A DNA stretch of 64,000 bases from Actinoalloteichus fjordicus (GCF_001941625.1 NZ_CP016076.1:5048249-5112248), one strand, 5' to 3'; counted from the stretch's first letter, positions 48,096-58,100 are shown. The notes: a model not told the origin generated them from the sequence alone. Numbers and translations: made by a program.

Positions 48096-49125
48096 CGATG
48101 GAATCCACTTCGGGTAGCAATGGGGCGATCGGCGGGAGCTGCTCCAGGGAGGACAGCCCGAGACGTTCGAGGAACAGCTCGGTGGTCCGGTAGAGCAGAC
48201 CGCCGGTCTCCGGGTCGGTGCCGGTCTCCTCGACCAGGCCACGACCCAACAGGGTACGGATGACTCCGTCGACGTTCACCCCGCGTACTGCGGCCACTCG
48301 GGATCGTGTGGTCGGCTGCCGGTAGGCGATCACCGCCAACGTCTCCAGCGCGGCCCTCGTCAGCTTCGCCCGCTGCCCGTCGAGCAGGTATCTCTCGACA
48401 TAAGGCGCGTACCGATCACGGGTGTACAGGCGCCAGCCCTCGCCGATTCGACGGAGTTCGATGCCGCTCTCGGCCGCGTCATACCGCGTGGCGATTCGGC
48501 ACAGGGCCGCCGAGATGCGCCCGGCAGGCTGATCGAGCGTCCCCGCGAGCAGCTCCTCACCCGCCGGGACGTCCACGACCAGCAGCAGGGCCTCCAACGC
48601 CGCGTCGAGGGCGGGGTCGTCGGTCAGGTCGGGGGCGTCGTCTCGCGTCGAGGACATCCGGTCTCGCGCGGCCGATGGGGCCGACGGGGCCGGTGTGGCC
48701 GGGGGTGCCGGTGCGGCCGGGGATGCGGCCGCCCCCGCAGGCGGCGCAGGCACGTCCGGGTCGGGCACCTCGGGCTGGGGAACCGCAGGCTGGGGCACGT
48801 CGGGCACGGGGGCGGCGGGTTCTGGAACGTCCGGGACCGGCACGTTCGGCACCGGCACCTCGGGGCCCGGCTGGTCGGGTCTCGGCTGCTCGGGTTCCGG
48901 CTGCTCGGGTTCAGGGTGCTCGGGTTCAGGGTGGTCCGGTTCCGGCTGGGCCGGTTCCGGTACGAGCGGGTCGGGCCCGATCGGATCGGGCACGGCGGGG
49001 TCCGGCACCGTCGATGCGCTCGAGATCGATCCCTGGTCCGCACCTGTGCCCGCGAACAGACCGGCAGTCCCGGTCGGCGACGACGAGTGGCCGCGCCGCC
49101 CCTCGTCCGCGCTCTCCTGATTCAC
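48082..49125 (-). CDS. scpB: Segregation and condensation protein B with Pro-rich repeat N-terminus
   Basis: Part of the SMC-ScpAB condensin that organises and segregates chromosomes. The tandem winged-helix core starts at about residue 170: PALDAALEALLLVVDVPAGEEL, GWRLYTRDRYAPYVERYL, TRAALETLAVIAYRQPTTRS and VNVDGVIRTLLGRGLVEETG. It is preceded by roughly 100 residues dominated by PEP, PDQPGPEVP and VPVPDVP repeats, an extension absent from typical ScpB (about 200-250 residues). The GTG start at 49125 overlaps the scpA stop by GTGA; its end overlaps rluB. Confidence 0.92.
   Translation of the reverse strand: MNQESADEGRRGHSSSPTGTAGLFAGTGADQGSISSASTVPDPAVPDPIGPDPLVPEPAQPEPDHPEPEHPEPEQPEPEQPRPDQPGPEVPVPNVPVPDVPEPAAPVPDVPQPAVPQPEVPDPDVPAPPAGAAASPAAPAPPATPAPSAPSAARDRMSSTRDDAPDLTDDPALDAALEALLLVVDVPAGEELLAGTLDQPAGRISAALCRIATRYDAAESGIELRRIGEGWRLYTRDRYAPYVERYLLDGQRAKLTRAALETLAVIAYRQPTTRSRVAAVRGVNVDGVIRTLLGRGLVEETGTDPETGGLLYRTTELFLERLGLSSLEQLPPIAPLLPEVDSIDEQL
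48740..49000. repeat. Degenerate 15-bp-period coding repeat in scpB
   Basis: The sequence encodes the Pro-Glu/Pro-Asp repeats of the ScpB N-terminus; clear units such as CGGGTTCAGGGTGCT and TCGGGTTCCGGCTGC recur with a 15-bp period. The array keeps the reading frame. Confidence 0.7.
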
Positions 49126-50180
49126 CCGTACTCCTCGTCCTCGACGCCTGCCCGATCGGACTCGGCGACCGCCCTGGCATGCTCGACGCTGCCGCCGACC
49201 CACCGCACCCGCAGGTCGCCCAGCGGATCGGTCTGGTCGAAGAGCACCGAGGTCTCCCGGTACAGCTCCAACAGGGCGAGGAACCGAGCGACCACCTCCA
49301 CGGTCTGCTCGCAGTCCTCGGTGAGCTCGGCGAAGCTCGCCTCACCGCGCTCCGCGAGCAGGACCCGCAGGTACGCCGCGTGCTCCCGCACCGACACCCT
49401 CGCCATGTGCAGGTGCTCCAACGACACGGCAGGCGGCGGGCGCGGCCGGAACACCGCGGCCGCCACCTCGGCGAATCGATTCGCGTCGACGCCGAGGAGC
49501 ACCTCGGGCAGCAGTCCCTCGAACCGCTCCTCCAGGGTCACCGACCTCGGGTACCGCCGGAACGCGCCCGCCTCCAGCTCGCTGAACAGCGCCGCCACCT
49601 GCTTGTAAGCGCGGTACTGGAGCAGTCGGGCGAACAGCAGGTCCCTGGCCTCCAACAGTGCCAGATCCTCTTCGTCCTCCACGTCCGCGGCGGGCAGCAG
49701 CCGCGCCGCCTTGAGGTCGAGCAGGGTCGCCGCGATCACCAGGAACTCGGTGATCTCGTCGAGGTCCCATTCCTCGCCCAGCCCTCGGATGTGGGCGATG
49801 AACTCGTCGGTGACCTTGTGCAGGGCCACCTCGGTGACGTCCATCCGATGCTGCGAGATGAGTTGCAGCAGCAGGTCGAACGGTCCCTCGAAGTTGTGCA
49901 GATGCACGGTGAACCGACCGCCGTGCGGGGCGGGGTCGGCCGGCGTCGAGGCCGGGTCGAGGGTCAGTTCTGTCTCGGGATCGAGGGGGCCTGCCCGGCC
50001 GGGATCGATCCGCGTCTCGAGCTGCACCGGATCGACCGCCCCGGACGTCGACCCGACGTCGGCGGCGGACGCTGCCGGAGACGCCGGAGACGCCGGAGAC
50101 GGATCAGACCGGCCAGGCTCGCCGCCCGGCTCCGTCGCCGCCACGGGCGCGAGCACCGGTTCCCGCTCGCGACCGGTCAT
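49122..50180 (-). CDS. scpA: Segregation and condensation protein A
   Basis: The kleisin subunit of SMC-ScpAB. The core begins near residue 88: FTVHLHNFEGPFDLLLQLISQ, then MDVTEVALHKVTDEFIAHIR, EFLVIAATLLDLKAARLLP (all characteristic), and the C-terminal winged helix ends near SVLFDQTDPLGDLRVRWVGG. An 85-residue Pro/Ala-rich head precedes it. The ATG overlaps the stop of the small upstream gene by ATGA, and its stop overlaps scpB by GTGA. Confidence 0.94.
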   Translation of the reverse strand: MTGREREPVLAPVAATEPGGEPGRSDPSPASPASPAASAADVGSTSGAVDPVQLETRIDPGRAGPLDPETELTLDPASTPADPAPHGGRFTVHLHNFEGPFDLLLQLISQHRMDVTEVALHKVTDEFIAHIRGLGEEWDLDEITEFLVIAATLLDLKAARLLPAADVEDEEDLALLEARDLLFARLLQYRAYKQVAALFSELEAGAFRRYPRSVTLEERFEGLLPEVLLGVDANRFAEVAAAVFRPRPPPAVSLEHLHMARVSVREHAAYLRVLLAERGEASFAELTEDCEQTVEVVARFLALLELYRETSVLFDQTDPLGDLRVRWVGGSVEHARAVAESDRAGVEDEEYG

Positions 50181-50539
50181 CCCGCCGCCTCCCCGCGCAG
50201 CCGCTCGACCAGGATCGAGTCGGCGCCGCGCGCCTGAAGGTCGGCCAGCACGACCGCGACGGCCTCCCGGACGACCCGACCTCGATCGGCGGTGACGCCG
50301 TGTTCGGCCAGCAGCACGAGCCGGGCCCGTTCCAGCGCCACCAGTTCCTCGGACGAGACGTAGACGGTGATCTTCGTGTCGTGTCGCCTGCGGCCGGAGC
50401 CGCGGGTCACCGCCGTGTCGACGGCAGGGGACAATACGTCGGGCACGTCGGTCGAGGCCTCGCCCGAGGGCCGGCCGGTCTCCGGCGTCGTGGACCTGAA
50501 CAGCTCGGCGGCACCCGGTAGTGCGGCGCGTCGGGTCAC
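50177..50539 (-). CDS. Small conserved protein between parA and scpA, ribbon-helix-helix-like
   Basis: A 120-residue protein conserved at this place in actinobacteria. The head ends with RRRHDTKITVYVSSEELVAL, followed by a helix ERARLVLLAEHGVTADRGRVVREAVAVVLADL. The strand ITVYVS followed by two helices resembles a ribbon-helix-helix DNA-binding unit, which would make it a ParB-like or regulatory partner of the ParA next to it. That is inference. GTG 50539 has GGGAG 5 nt upstream; GTG 50569 is alternative. Stop overlaps scpA start by ATGA. Confidence 0.75.
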   Translation of the reverse strand: MTRRAALPGAAELFRSTTPETGRPSGEASTDVPDVLSPAVDTAVTRGSGRRRHDTKITVYVSSEELVALERARLVLLAEHGVTADRGRVVREAVAVVLADLQARGADSILVERLRGEAAG

Positions 50540-50615
50540 CTGTGCTCCCGGCCTGCCTTCGAGTGCCACGCCCCGCTGCGGAGTCCCGCCGCGAGAGACG
50601 AGACCACGAGCCCGG

Positions 50616-51557
50616 TCATCGCGCGATCACCTCGCGCGCCAGCGCCCGGTAGGCCTTCGCGCCCGCCGAGCGGGGTGCCCAGCGAGTGATCGGCTCCCCC
50701 GCGACCGTCGTCTCCGGGAATCGCACCGTCCGGTTGATCACCGTGTCGAACACGATGTCGCCGAAGGCCTCGACGACTCTGGCCATGACCTCGCGGGAAT
50801 GCAGGGTACGAGGATCGAACATGGTGGCGAGTATTCCGGTGATCTCCAGATCCGGATTCAGCCGCTCCCGCACCTTCTCGATGGTGTCGATCAGCAGTGC
50901 CACGCCACGCAGACTGAAGAACTCGCACTCCAGCGGAATGAGGACGCCGTGCGCGGCGGCCAGCGCGTTCACGGTGAGCAGGCCGAGCGAGGGCTGACAG
51001 TCGACCAGGATGTAGTCGTAGTCGGCCAGTACCGGCCGCAGGACCCTGGCCAGCGCCTGCTCCCGGCCGACCTCGACCACGAGCTGGACCTCGGCCGCCG
51101 ACAGGTCGATGTTGCTGGGCAGCAGGTGCATGCCCTCGGTGGAGGTCTCCTGCACGACCTCCTGAACGGAGACCTGTCGCTCCATGATCACGTTGTAGAT
51201 GGTGGTGTCCAGATGATGCGGATACACGCCGAGACCGACCGACAGGGCGCCCTGCGGGTCGAAGTCGACGAGCAGCACCCGTCTGCCGCACTCGGCCAGT
51301 GCCGCGCCGAGGTTGATGGTCGAGGTCGTCTTGCCGACCCCGCCCTTCTGATTGCACATCGCCAGCACCGTGGCGGGGCCGTGCCGGTCCAGTAACGGCG
51401 GGTCGGGAACGTGACGGCGGGGCCTTCCGGTGGGCCCGATCTCGCCCTCGAGTGCCTCAAGGGCCTCTTCCTCGGTGGGGTCGGCTGCCCTGGGCGTGAG
51501 GCCCAGGTCGACCGCCGCACCACGCGGCCGACCGGCCGAAGGCGACGGTGTCGACAT
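50616..51557 (-). CDS. parA: ParA/Soj family ATPase
   Basis: A Walker-type ATPase of the ParA family in the chromosome-maintenance cluster. The 313-residue protein has a 60-residue disordered head, then deviant Walker A CNQKGGVGKTTSTINLG, LLVDFDPQG, VDCQPSLGLLTVNAL, and the C-terminal MFDPRTLHSREV. It is the Rv1708-type paralogue, separate from the parAB near oriC. Heads the run parA-RHH-scpA-scpB-rluB-GNAT. Confidence 0.93.
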   Translation of the reverse strand: MSTPSPSAGRPRGAAVDLGLTPRAADPTEEEALEALEGEIGPTGRPRRHVPDPPLLDRHGPATVLAMCNQKGGVGKTTSTINLGAALAECGRRVLLVDFDPQGALSVGLGVYPHHLDTTIYNVIMERQVSVQEVVQETSTEGMHLLPSNIDLSAAEVQLVVEVGREQALARVLRPVLADYDYILVDCQPSLGLLTVNALAAAHGVLIPLECEFFSLRGVALLIDTIEKVRERLNPDLEITGILATMFDPRTLHSREVMARVVEAFGDIVFDTVINRTVRFPETTVAGEPITRWAPRSAGAKAYRALAREVIAR

Positions 51558-51696
51558 GGTGGCTCGCTCCTCGCATCCAAAGGTTCTCGTGCGGCGCAGC
51601 CCGGTGGCGCTTGTTCACGCCTTGCGAAGCCGCAGCGGAACCGTTCTGCCTGCGATCCAACCACCGCCGGGCGCGACCTGATCGCCAAGCCCCACT

Positions 51697-51719
51697 CCTG
51701 CCGCACTCTAAGCGGCAGG
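51697..51719 (-). terminator. Hairpin after the SDR gene
   Basis: CCTGCCG and CGGCAGG form a 7-bp perfect stem with a 9-base loop. It lies 80 bp beyond the SDR stop (51802, minus strand) and upstream of parA, so it could end SDR transcription. Confidence 0.45.
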
Positions 51720-51801
51720 CGAAGAAGCGGCAACGCGCCTCGCCGTGGCCACATCGCAAGCTTGCCCGCCGCAGGTCGGACCGCGCAGGAGAATCGATGG
51801 A

Positions 51802-52659
51802 TCAATTCCGCGTGAGCAGTTCCACACTGTCGGGATGAGTCCGCAGGAATTCCGCCAGGGACAGCGGATTCCGTCCGGTGAGCTGGGCCACGACATCGCC
51901 GCGCACGGCCATCTCGCCGGTCGAGATCGCCGCGTAGGAGGTGACCCAGCCCTCCAATTCCCAGTCTTCGGCACCGTGACCGGACCGGGATGCCTTCGCC
52001 TCGGCCAGTGTCTGTTCCTGGTAGGTGATGGGGCGGTGGGCGAAGGTGGAGAGCACCGCCGCCGATCGGGCCAGCGTCAGCAGTTCCGGACCCGTGACGT
52101 CGTAGACCCGGCCCGCATGACCGGTTCCGGTGAGGACCGACCGGGCGACGCGGGCGACGTCGTCGCGGGAGACCCACGCGACCTGGCCGTCGCCTGCCGG
52201 CCCCCTGATGACGCCGTCGTCGGCCACCCAGGTGGGCAACAGGTCCAGGTAGAGACTGGGCCGGAGGAAGGTGAACTCGACGCCGCTGGCGCGGATGTAC
52301 TCCTCGGTGCGGAAGTGATCCCTCGCGAAGGTGAACGTCGCGTCCGGGTCGGCGCTGAGGAACGACAGGTACACGAGGTGTTCGACGCCGGCGGCGACGG
52401 CGGCGTCGACCGCCGTCCGGTGTTGCGGCACCCGCTCCGGGTCGGCGTCGGCGGAGACGAGGAAGAGGGTTCGCACGCCGTCGAACGCGGCACGCATTCC
52501 GTCGGCGTCGGAGTAGGAGGCAGCGCGGACCGACGATTCCGGCAGCTCGGGTGCGCGTCCGGCGTCGCGGACCACCAGCCGGGTCGCCGTGCCCTGGTCC
52601 GCGAGCAGCCGCGCGATTCGGCCGCCGACTGCTCCGGTGGCTCCGGTCACCCCGATCAT
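51802..52659 (-). CDS. NAD(P)-binding atypical SDR, NmrA/YtfG-like
   Basis: A 285-residue atypical short-chain dehydrogenase. It begins at once with the dinucleotide motif VTGATGAVGGRIARLLADQG, followed by LVVRDAGR, and the central YLSFLSADPDATFTFARDHF with the SGVEFTFLRPSLYLDLLP stretch typical of quinone-reductase-like NmrA proteins. Its catalytic Tyr-x-x-x-Lys is absent, as usual in this group. A possible redox sensor or quinone/aldehyde reductase. It lies between parA and xerD; the corresponding Mycobacterium interval holds other genes. Confidence 0.88.
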   Translation of the reverse strand: MIGVTGATGAVGGRIARLLADQGTATRLVVRDAGRAPELPESSVRAASYSDADGMRAAFDGVRTLFLVSADADPERVPQHRTAVDAAVAAGVEHLVYLSFLSADPDATFTFARDHFRTEEYIRASGVEFTFLRPSLYLDLLPTWVADDGVIRGPAGDGQVAWVSRDDVARVARSVLTGTGHAGRVYDVTGPELLTLARSAAVLSTFAHRPITYQEQTLAEAKASRSGHGAEDWELEGWVTSYAAISTGEMAVRGDVVAQLTGRNPLSLAEFLRTHPDSVELLTRN

Positions 52660-52936
52660 CGAACCTCCTACCCGAGCGGCATCCCCTGAATGCGGGATGG
52701 ATTCACGTTAAGACCTCCTCGGGTTTCCTGCCTCATGATCAGCCTCACCGCAGGCGACGGCCCGTCTGCTCGGCAGCCCCGCGATCGAGAAAATCCGCAT
52801 CAAGGGCTCTCCGTCTGCCCGACGGTGCGCCGCGACGGCCGGAATCGCACGCATCCCCGTTCCCGATTCCGGCGCGTACTGACGATCGCCTGCTCCGCAC
52901 GGCGGCGCGGCGCCCGACGCGACATGCGCGGGCGAC

Positions 52937-54085
52937 TCAGTCGGGGTCACGCGCGCGAGGATGCGCGAGCGCGTAGACCTCCCGAAGCGCGTTGATCGTG
53001 ACCAGCGTGTAGACCTGCGTGGTGGTCACGGAGGCGTGGCCGAGCAGTTCCTGCACGACGCGCACGTCCGCGCCCGCCTCCATGAGGTGCGTCGCGAACG
53101 AGTGCCGGAGGGTGTGCGGCGAGACGGAGTCCGCGAGGCCCGCCGCTGCGGCGGCGGTCTTGAGCACCTGCCAGGCGCTCTGCCGCGACAGACGCCCGCC
53201 CCTCGCGTTGAGGAATAGCGCCGGGCCGCCTCGGCCCGCCGCCGCCGACGTCGGCCTGCCCCGCACCAGGTAGGCCTGCACCGCCGCCAACGCGGGTCGT
53301 CCGATGGGGACGAGTCGCTGTCGTCCGCCCTTGCCTGCCAACAGAACGGTCCGCCCTTCGGTATCGACGTCGTCGACGTCGAGACCGACGGCCTCGGAGA
53401 TCCGGGCTCCCGTCGAGTACAACAACTCCACGACGGCGCGGTCACGCAGTCCACGCGGATCTGATCCGCCGCTGCCGTCGATGAGCCGCAGCACATCGTC
53501 GACGGGCAGGGCCTTGGGCAGCCCGCGCGGGATGCCGGGCGGCGAGACCTCGGCCGCCACGTCGACCGCGACGACTCCCTCCCGATGAGCGAATCGGTGC
53601 AGCCCGCGCACCGCGATGAGCGCCCTGGCCGCCGATCCCGCCGACAGCGCCGGTCGGGACGGCCCGCCCTCCCGAAGGGCGGCGACGTGGGCGGTGACGT
53701 CCGCACGAGAGACGTCGGCCAACGTCGTCACCTCCCTGGCGGCGAGGCTCCGCAGATAACGACGCAGGTCCCGGCCATAGGCGTCCAGGGTGTTGCGGGC
53801 GGTGCCGCGTTCGACCGCCAGATGGTCGAGATACTCGGTCAACCGTCCGACGAGCTCGTCGGACGGCTCTGGTTCGTCCGGGTCGTCGCAGGCCTGAGCG
53901 GCTCCGGGGTCCCGGGGATCAGAAGAGCCGCGCCCGACGTCGTTCGCGCCCCCGAGCCGGTCGGGCCCGGCGGTCTGCCGAGCAGCGGTCTCCGCAGGAG
54001 GAACCTCGGCCGAGGCCCGGGCCGCCGGTTCCGTCGACGCCTCGACCTCCGTGGAGCCTGTCTCGACCTCCTGACCACCGGTCAT
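52937..54085 (-). CDS. xerD: Site-specific tyrosine recombinase XerD
   Basis: Acts with XerC at dif to resolve chromosome dimers. In the 382-residue protein the SAM-like N-terminal domain starts near residue 80 ([26 protein letters not shown]) and the catalytic domain holds Arg228 (STGARISE), His324 and Arg327 (SPHTLRHSF), His350 ([10 protein letters not shown]) and Tyr359 (QVYTLV). A 75-residue acidic, Ser/Pro/Ala head makes it longer than the usual 300. ATG 54085 is the first sensible start; the frame extends to 54367 but that part is Arg-rich. Confidence 0.94.
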   Translation of the reverse strand: MTGGQEVETGSTEVEASTEPAARASAEVPPAETAARQTAGPDRLGGANDVGRGSSDPRDPGAAQACDDPDEPEPSDELVGRLTEYLDHLAVERGTARNTLDAYGRDLRRYLRSLAAREVTTLADVSRADVTAHVAALREGGPSRPALSAGSAARALIAVRGLHRFAHREGVVAVDVAAEVSPPGIPRGLPKALPVDDVLRLIDGSGGSDPRGLRDRAVVELLYSTGARISEAVGLDVDDVDTEGRTVLLAGKGGRQRLVPIGRPALAAVQAYLVRGRPTSAAAGRGGPALFLNARGGRLSRQSAWQVLKTAAAAAGLADSVSPHTLRHSFATHLMEAGADVRVVQELLGHASVTTTQVYTLVTINALREVYALAHPRARDPD

Positions 54086-54556
54086 GTCCGCACCGCCCGT
54101 GGTCTGCCGAGGCACGTCGGCCCGTCGTCGCGCCGTCGACCAGGGAACGCAGCCGCCAGAGCCCAGGACACGACGAGGCAGACGACAGGCGGCCCGGCTT
54201 GCTCGCCAAGCTCCGTTCCCGCATCGGCGACACCCCGAAACTGACGGCCGCGAACGGCGGAGGTCCGCCATCTCGGTCGGGGCCGCCCGCACCGGCGCTC
54301 GTGACAGGCGACCTCGCGGGGCACGCCGATCCGCATCGAAATCCTTTCGACGGGTCCCGGCAGGCAACGGCCTGCCGCCGACGCCCCAGCCTAGGGTCTG
54401 CTCGGCGCGGGCCGCCGCGCGATCTCCTCGGCCCAGTGGTGACGCCCTGGAGTCTCGTCGGGGCCGTCGTGCGCCTCATGCACCTCGCGCGCCGACTCGA
54501 GGTCGGGGCAGCCCTGGGCTCGGATCAGGGACATCACCGATCCCGCGCGGCTCGCC
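54086..54556. other. Divergent intergenic region, no gene seen
   Basis: About 470 bp between xerD and the first DUF1707-TM2 gene. Frames across it are low-complexity; nothing recognised except the promoter elements at its right end. Confidence 0.45.
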
Positions 54557-54569
54557 GTAGGCCTACCGT
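54557..54569 (+). promoter_or_regulatory. Leaderless -10 element with palindrome, DUF1707-TM2 gene
   Basis: TACCGT (54564-54569) ends 8 bp before the ATG at 54578, so transcription would start at or next to the start codon. It overlaps the perfect palindrome GTAGGCCTAC (54557-54566), a possible operator. No ribosome site precedes the ATG. Confidence 0.5.
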
Positions 54570-54577
54570 CTACAGGC

Positions 54578-55174
54578 ATGGCCTCCTTCGCCAACACCAA
54601 CGGTCTCCGCATCGGCGACGCCGAGCGCGGACAGGCGATGCAGTTCCTCGGCGACCACTTCGCCCAGGGCAGGCTGACGATAGAGGAGTACGAGGAGCGG
54701 ATCGGGGCCGTGACCCTGGCCCGCACCCGCTCGGAACTCATCGTGCTGTTCAACGACCTGCCCGGCACTCACCAGCTGGCTCCCGACCTCACGGTGGGCG
54801 AACCGGAGCGCACCCCGGCCCCCGCGCCGACGAAGACCACCGGCACAGCGCCGAGCATCGGGGACTCCCTCGGCCCGTTCGTCCGGTCGGCGGGCGAACT
54901 CGCCGACTCACTCGGCCGTTCGCTCAACCGCGCGATCTCCTCCGGAGACGTCCAACCTGCGGCGGGCGAGTCACCGAGGTATCGCGTGTTGGCGGGCGTC
55001 CTGCAGATCGTGCCGTGCTTCGGCGCAGGTCGGTTCTACACCGGTCACGTCAAGCTCGGGCTGGCCCAGTTCCTGCTCTCCTTCATCGGGGTCGGCCTGC
55101 TCTGGTCCTTCGTCGACGGCGTGCTACTGCTCGCCCACGGCGGCGAGGACGCCGAGCGGCGCGCGCTGCGCTGA
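54578..55174 (+). CDS. DUF1707 and TM2 domain membrane protein
   Basis: A 198-residue protein. The N-terminal DUF1707 region (LRIGDAERGQAMQFLGDHFAQ, then GRLTIEEYEERIGAVTLART) is followed by a Pro/Thr linker and, from about residue 138, a TM2 domain with VLAGVLQIVPCFGAGRFYTG, KLGLAQFLLSFIGVGLLW and a terminal DGVLLLAHGG. TM2 proteins are small two-helix membrane proteins of unknown function. It has a paralogue at 60632 at the other end of the block, and precedes a two-component system on the same strand. Confidence 0.85.
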   Translation: MASFANTNGLRIGDAERGQAMQFLGDHFAQGRLTIEEYEERIGAVTLARTRSELIVLFNDLPGTHQLAPDLTVGEPERTPAPAPTKTTGTAPSIGDSLGPFVRSAGELADSLGRSLNRAISSGDVQPAAGESPRYRVLAGVLQIVPCFGAGRFYTGHVKLGLAQFLLSFIGVGLLWSFVDGVLLLAHGGEDAERRALR

Positions 55175-55180
55175 TGCTCC

Positions 55181-55239
55181 GGTAGGGGTTCGAGTCACCT
55201 CCGCAGTCCGATGTCGCCCAGTGTGGAAAGACTTAGCAT
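55181..55239 (+). promoter_or_regulatory. GGTAGGGGTTCGA element and leaderless -10 upstream of the kinase gene
   Basis: GGTAGGGGTTCGA (55181-55193) recurs twice more in this block. TAGCAT (55234-55239) fits the actinobacterial -10 pattern TAnnnT and ends 7 bp before GTG 55247, as expected for a leaderless transcript. Confidence 0.45.
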
Positions 55240-55246
55240 CGGCCCG

Positions 55247-57238
55247 GTGACAACGGAGGCACCGACGAGGAACACCGACAAACCGGAGCGGCTGCAGCCA
55301 CGTGCCCTGATCAGAGTGGCGACCCTGGTCCTGCTGACCGGTCCGGATCGTTTGCTGGGCACGCCACGTCCACGGATGTCGCGTCTGCTTCGTTGGACGA
55401 TGTCGCCACTCGTCACCGCCTTGCTCTTGGCGAACGTCGCATTCGGTGTGTCCCGGCTCGATCCGCTCGTGAGCAGCCCCGGACCCGGGGCAGACGCCCC
55501 GCTCGCACCGGTACCTCAGCTAGCGCTGCTGGCCTCGGCGGGCATCTGCGCCTTCGCCTTCTTTCGACCGCTGATCGCCTGGCGGCTGGCGACGGCCACG
55601 ATGGTCGGCTGGGTGTTCCTCTTCCATGAGGTCCTCGGCGACCTGCTGCCCTTCTGGTCGAACTACCTCACGGTGATGTTCCTGGTCGCCTTCCGCCATG
55701 CGAAGTGGATCGCGGTGACGACCGCGACATGCGGATTCGGGCTGTTGCTGTCCGTACTCCCCCTGGCGATGGACGAGGCCGTCGGCACTTTTCCGGTCAC
55801 CGAGCTGCTGCTGTCCGGCGTCATCGTCGTACTGCTCGGCGGCGTCCTCGGCCGGTTCCGCACCAGCGCCGTCCTCCAGAGCTCTCCCACCGCCGAGGGC
55901 GAGGACCCCGAGGGGCATGCCGAGCGCAGGCAGCGGGAGGAGCTCGCCGGGCTCGTCGCCGAGACAGGCAGGGCCGTGCGGTCCTGGGCACGCACGGCGG
56001 GCGCGCTGCTGTCATTGGTGCTGATCAGCGGCACCGATACCGCACTGGCCCGGCGCGGACACACTCCACGCCGATGGCGACGCCAAGTCCGCGTGCCGTT
56101 GATCGCCGCCTACGCACTGACCGTGACGATCGCAGGCGTCGACAACTTCGCGGACCAGCAGGACACCATCTGGCCCGAGATCCTGGCATTCGCAGGCGGC
56201 GGGATCGCCGTCCTGGCGTTCGTCCTGCCCATGGTCGCCTGGCGAGCCAGCATCCTGGCGATCGTGACGGCCTTCGTCACCGTTCCGGCGGACCTCGGGC
56301 GGATGCTGCCGATGTGGGTGGTCGTGCTGACCGTGCTGTTCCTGGTCGCCTACCGACACACCGCGCGGATCGTACTGGTGATCCTGGCGGTGACCTGCGT
56401 GGTCGTATGGATCAGCGCGGCACTGGCCGAACGATCGTGGGGGATGATCAACCTCGGCGGAGTGCTCGTCTCCGCGATCGTGGTGGCGCTGCTCGCCTAC
56501 TCCCTCGGCTCCGCGCACCGGGCCCGCCGAGACCTCGCGGCCGAGGAGCAGCGCACCTCCGAGGCACAGGCCGAACAGGTGCGGCTCAGCGAGCGCAACC
56601 GGATCGCCAGGGAGATGCACGACGTGGTGGCTCACCACATGTCGATGATCGCGGTGCGATCCGAGACCGCCCCCTACCGCCTGCCCGATCTGTCCGAGTC
56701 CGGCAGACAGGAGATCGCCGAGATCGGCGAGGCCGCCCGCGCAGCGATGTCGGACATGCAACGACTTCTCGGCGTGCTCCGCGACGCCGATCACCAGCCC
56801 GCCCGCGCGCCGCAGCCGGGCCTGAACGATCTGGCCGACCTCGTCGCCACCAGCGGCGACTCCGGCATGCCGGTCACGATGAGCCTGCCGGACGGCCTGG
56901 AACAGGTCGTCGGCGAGGCCTTGGGCCTGACCGCATACCGCATCGTCCAGGAGGCGCTGACCAACGCAAGCCGCTACGCCCCCAATGCGCCGATCCGGAT
57001 CGATCTGACCCGCGACGGGGCTAAGCTGATCATTACGGTGCGGAACGAACCACCGTCCGAACCGCCACAGGTCGCAGTGCGCCGATCGGGCGGCGGGCAC
57101 GGCCTGACCGGCATGCGGGAGCGGGTCGACCTGCACCGGGGAACGCTGACGGCGGGTCCGACCGCGAGTGGCGGCTTCCAGATCCGGGCCGTGCTGCCTC
57201 TGACCGACGACGCACCGTCCGACGACGCCGAGGAGTAG
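55247..57238 (+). CDS. DesK-type sensor histidine kinase with duplicated membrane sensor
   Basis: A 663-residue kinase from GTG 55247 (ATG 55211 is the longer alternative; numbers here count from it). Two similar membrane units occur: residues 103-214 ([30 protein letters not shown]) and 322-433 ([29 protein letters not shown]), offset by 219. The kinase part has the phospho-acceptor His in [15 protein letters not shown] (about 470), a HATPase with [20 protein letters not shown] and [11 protein letters not shown]. The response regulator follows after 2 bp. The doubled sensor is unusual; most relatives have one. Confidence 0.9.
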   Translation: MTTEAPTRNTDKPERLQPRALIRVATLVLLTGPDRLLGTPRPRMSRLLRWTMSPLVTALLLANVAFGVSRLDPLVSSPGPGADAPLAPVPQLALLASAGICAFAFFRPLIAWRLATATMVGWVFLFHEVLGDLLPFWSNYLTVMFLVAFRHAKWIAVTTATCGFGLLLSVLPLAMDEAVGTFPVTELLLSGVIVVLLGGVLGRFRTSAVLQSSPTAEGEDPEGHAERRQREELAGLVAETGRAVRSWARTAGALLSLVLISGTDTALARRGHTPRRWRRQVRVPLIAAYALTVTIAGVDNFADQQDTIWPEILAFAGGGIAVLAFVLPMVAWRASILAIVTAFVTVPADLGRMLPMWVVVLTVLFLVAYRHTARIVLVILAVTCVVVWISAALAERSWGMINLGGVLVSAIVVALLAYSLGSAHRARRDLAAEEQRTSEAQAEQVRLSERNRIAREMHDVVAHHMSMIAVRSETAPYRLPDLSESGRQEIAEIGEAARAAMSDMQRLLGVLRDADHQPARAPQPGLNDLADLVATSGDSGMPVTMSLPDGLEQVVGEALGLTAYRIVQEALTNASRYAPNAPIRIDLTRDGAKLIITVRNEPPSEPPQVAVRRSGGGHGLTGMRERVDLHRGTLTAGPTASGGFQIRAVLPLTDDAPSDDAEE

Positions 57239-57240
57239 AG

Positions 57241-57945
57241 ATGATTCGCGTCCTGGTGGCAGACGACCAGGCGATGGTGCGGGAGGGGTTCTCGGCGCTG
57301 CTCGCGGCTCAGTCCGACATCGAGGTGGTCGGCTCGGCCTCCGACGGTCGCGAGGCGGTGACCGAGACCCGGCGGCTGACCGGCGAGGGCGTCGGGCCGG
57401 ACGTGGTGTTGATGGACATCCGGATGCCCGTCCTCGACGGTCTCGCCGCGACCCGACTGCTGATGGACCTGCCCCGTCCGGCCGACAGCTCGCCGCCTCG
57501 CGTGCTGGTGCTCACCACCTTCGACCTGGACGACTACGTCTACGAGGCGCTGCGCTCCGGCGCCAGCGGCTTCCTGCTCAAACACGCTCCGTCGGCCGAT
57601 CTGCTGGCCGCCGTCCGGGTTGTGGCCGAGGGCGAGGCACTGCTCGCTCCCTCGGTGACCCGGCGGCTCATCGAGGACTTCGTCCGGACGCGGCCGGTGG
57701 AGCCGCCGCTCCGAGGAGGGCCTGGTCGCCCCGATCCCCTCCGTGCGCTGACCGATCGGGAGACCGAAGTGCTGACCCTGGTCGCCAGAGGTCTGTCCAA
57801 CACCGAGATCGCAGGCCGCCTCGTGCTCGCCGAGCAGACGGTGAAAAGCCATGTCAGCCGGGTCCTGGCCAAGCTCGGGGTGCGGGACCGAGCCCAGGCC
57901 GTGATCGCCGCCTACGAATGCGGGCTGGTGACGGTCGGCTCCTGA
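57241..57945 (+). CDS. NarL/LuxR-family response regulator
   Basis: The 234-residue partner of the kinase encoded 2 bp upstream. The receiver has [18 protein letters not shown], phospho-acceptor Asp in [13 protein letters not shown], Thr in [15 protein letters not shown] and Lys in [13 protein letters not shown]. The helix-turn-helix domain has [21 protein letters not shown] and [18 protein letters not shown] candidate regulator for the GGTAGGGGT elements of this block; that is inference. Confidence 0.94.
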   Translation: MIRVLVADDQAMVREGFSALLAAQSDIEVVGSASDGREAVTETRRLTGEGVGPDVVLMDIRMPVLDGLAATRLLMDLPRPADSSPPRVLVLTTFDLDDYVYEALRSGASGFLLKHAPSADLLAAVRVVAEGEALLAPSVTRRLIEDFVRTRPVEPPLRGGPGRPDPLRALTDRETEVLTLVARGLSNTEIAGRLVLAEQTVKSHVSRVLAKLGVRDRAQAVIAAYECGLVTVGS

Positions 57946-57955
57946 CCCGTACCCG

Positions 57956-57970
57956 GGTAGGGGTACGAAC
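57956..57970 (+). promoter_or_regulatory. GGTAGGGGTACGA element, second copy
   Basis: GGTAGGGGTACGAAC lies 11 bp after the response regulator stop and 131 bp before the next gene. It overlaps the inverted repeat TACCCGGGTA. A -10-like TACCGT lies at 58009-58014. Confidence 0.4.
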
Positions 57971-58100
57971 CGCCCGTAGGCCACCTCTCGTAGCACCTCG
58001 GATTCGCTACCGTCGCGGGGCGATTCGAGCCCGCTCAGCCTCTTAGCGTTCAGCCCGATCGATCACGAAGGCGGATCGGTCGGGAAGGACGACGAGGATC

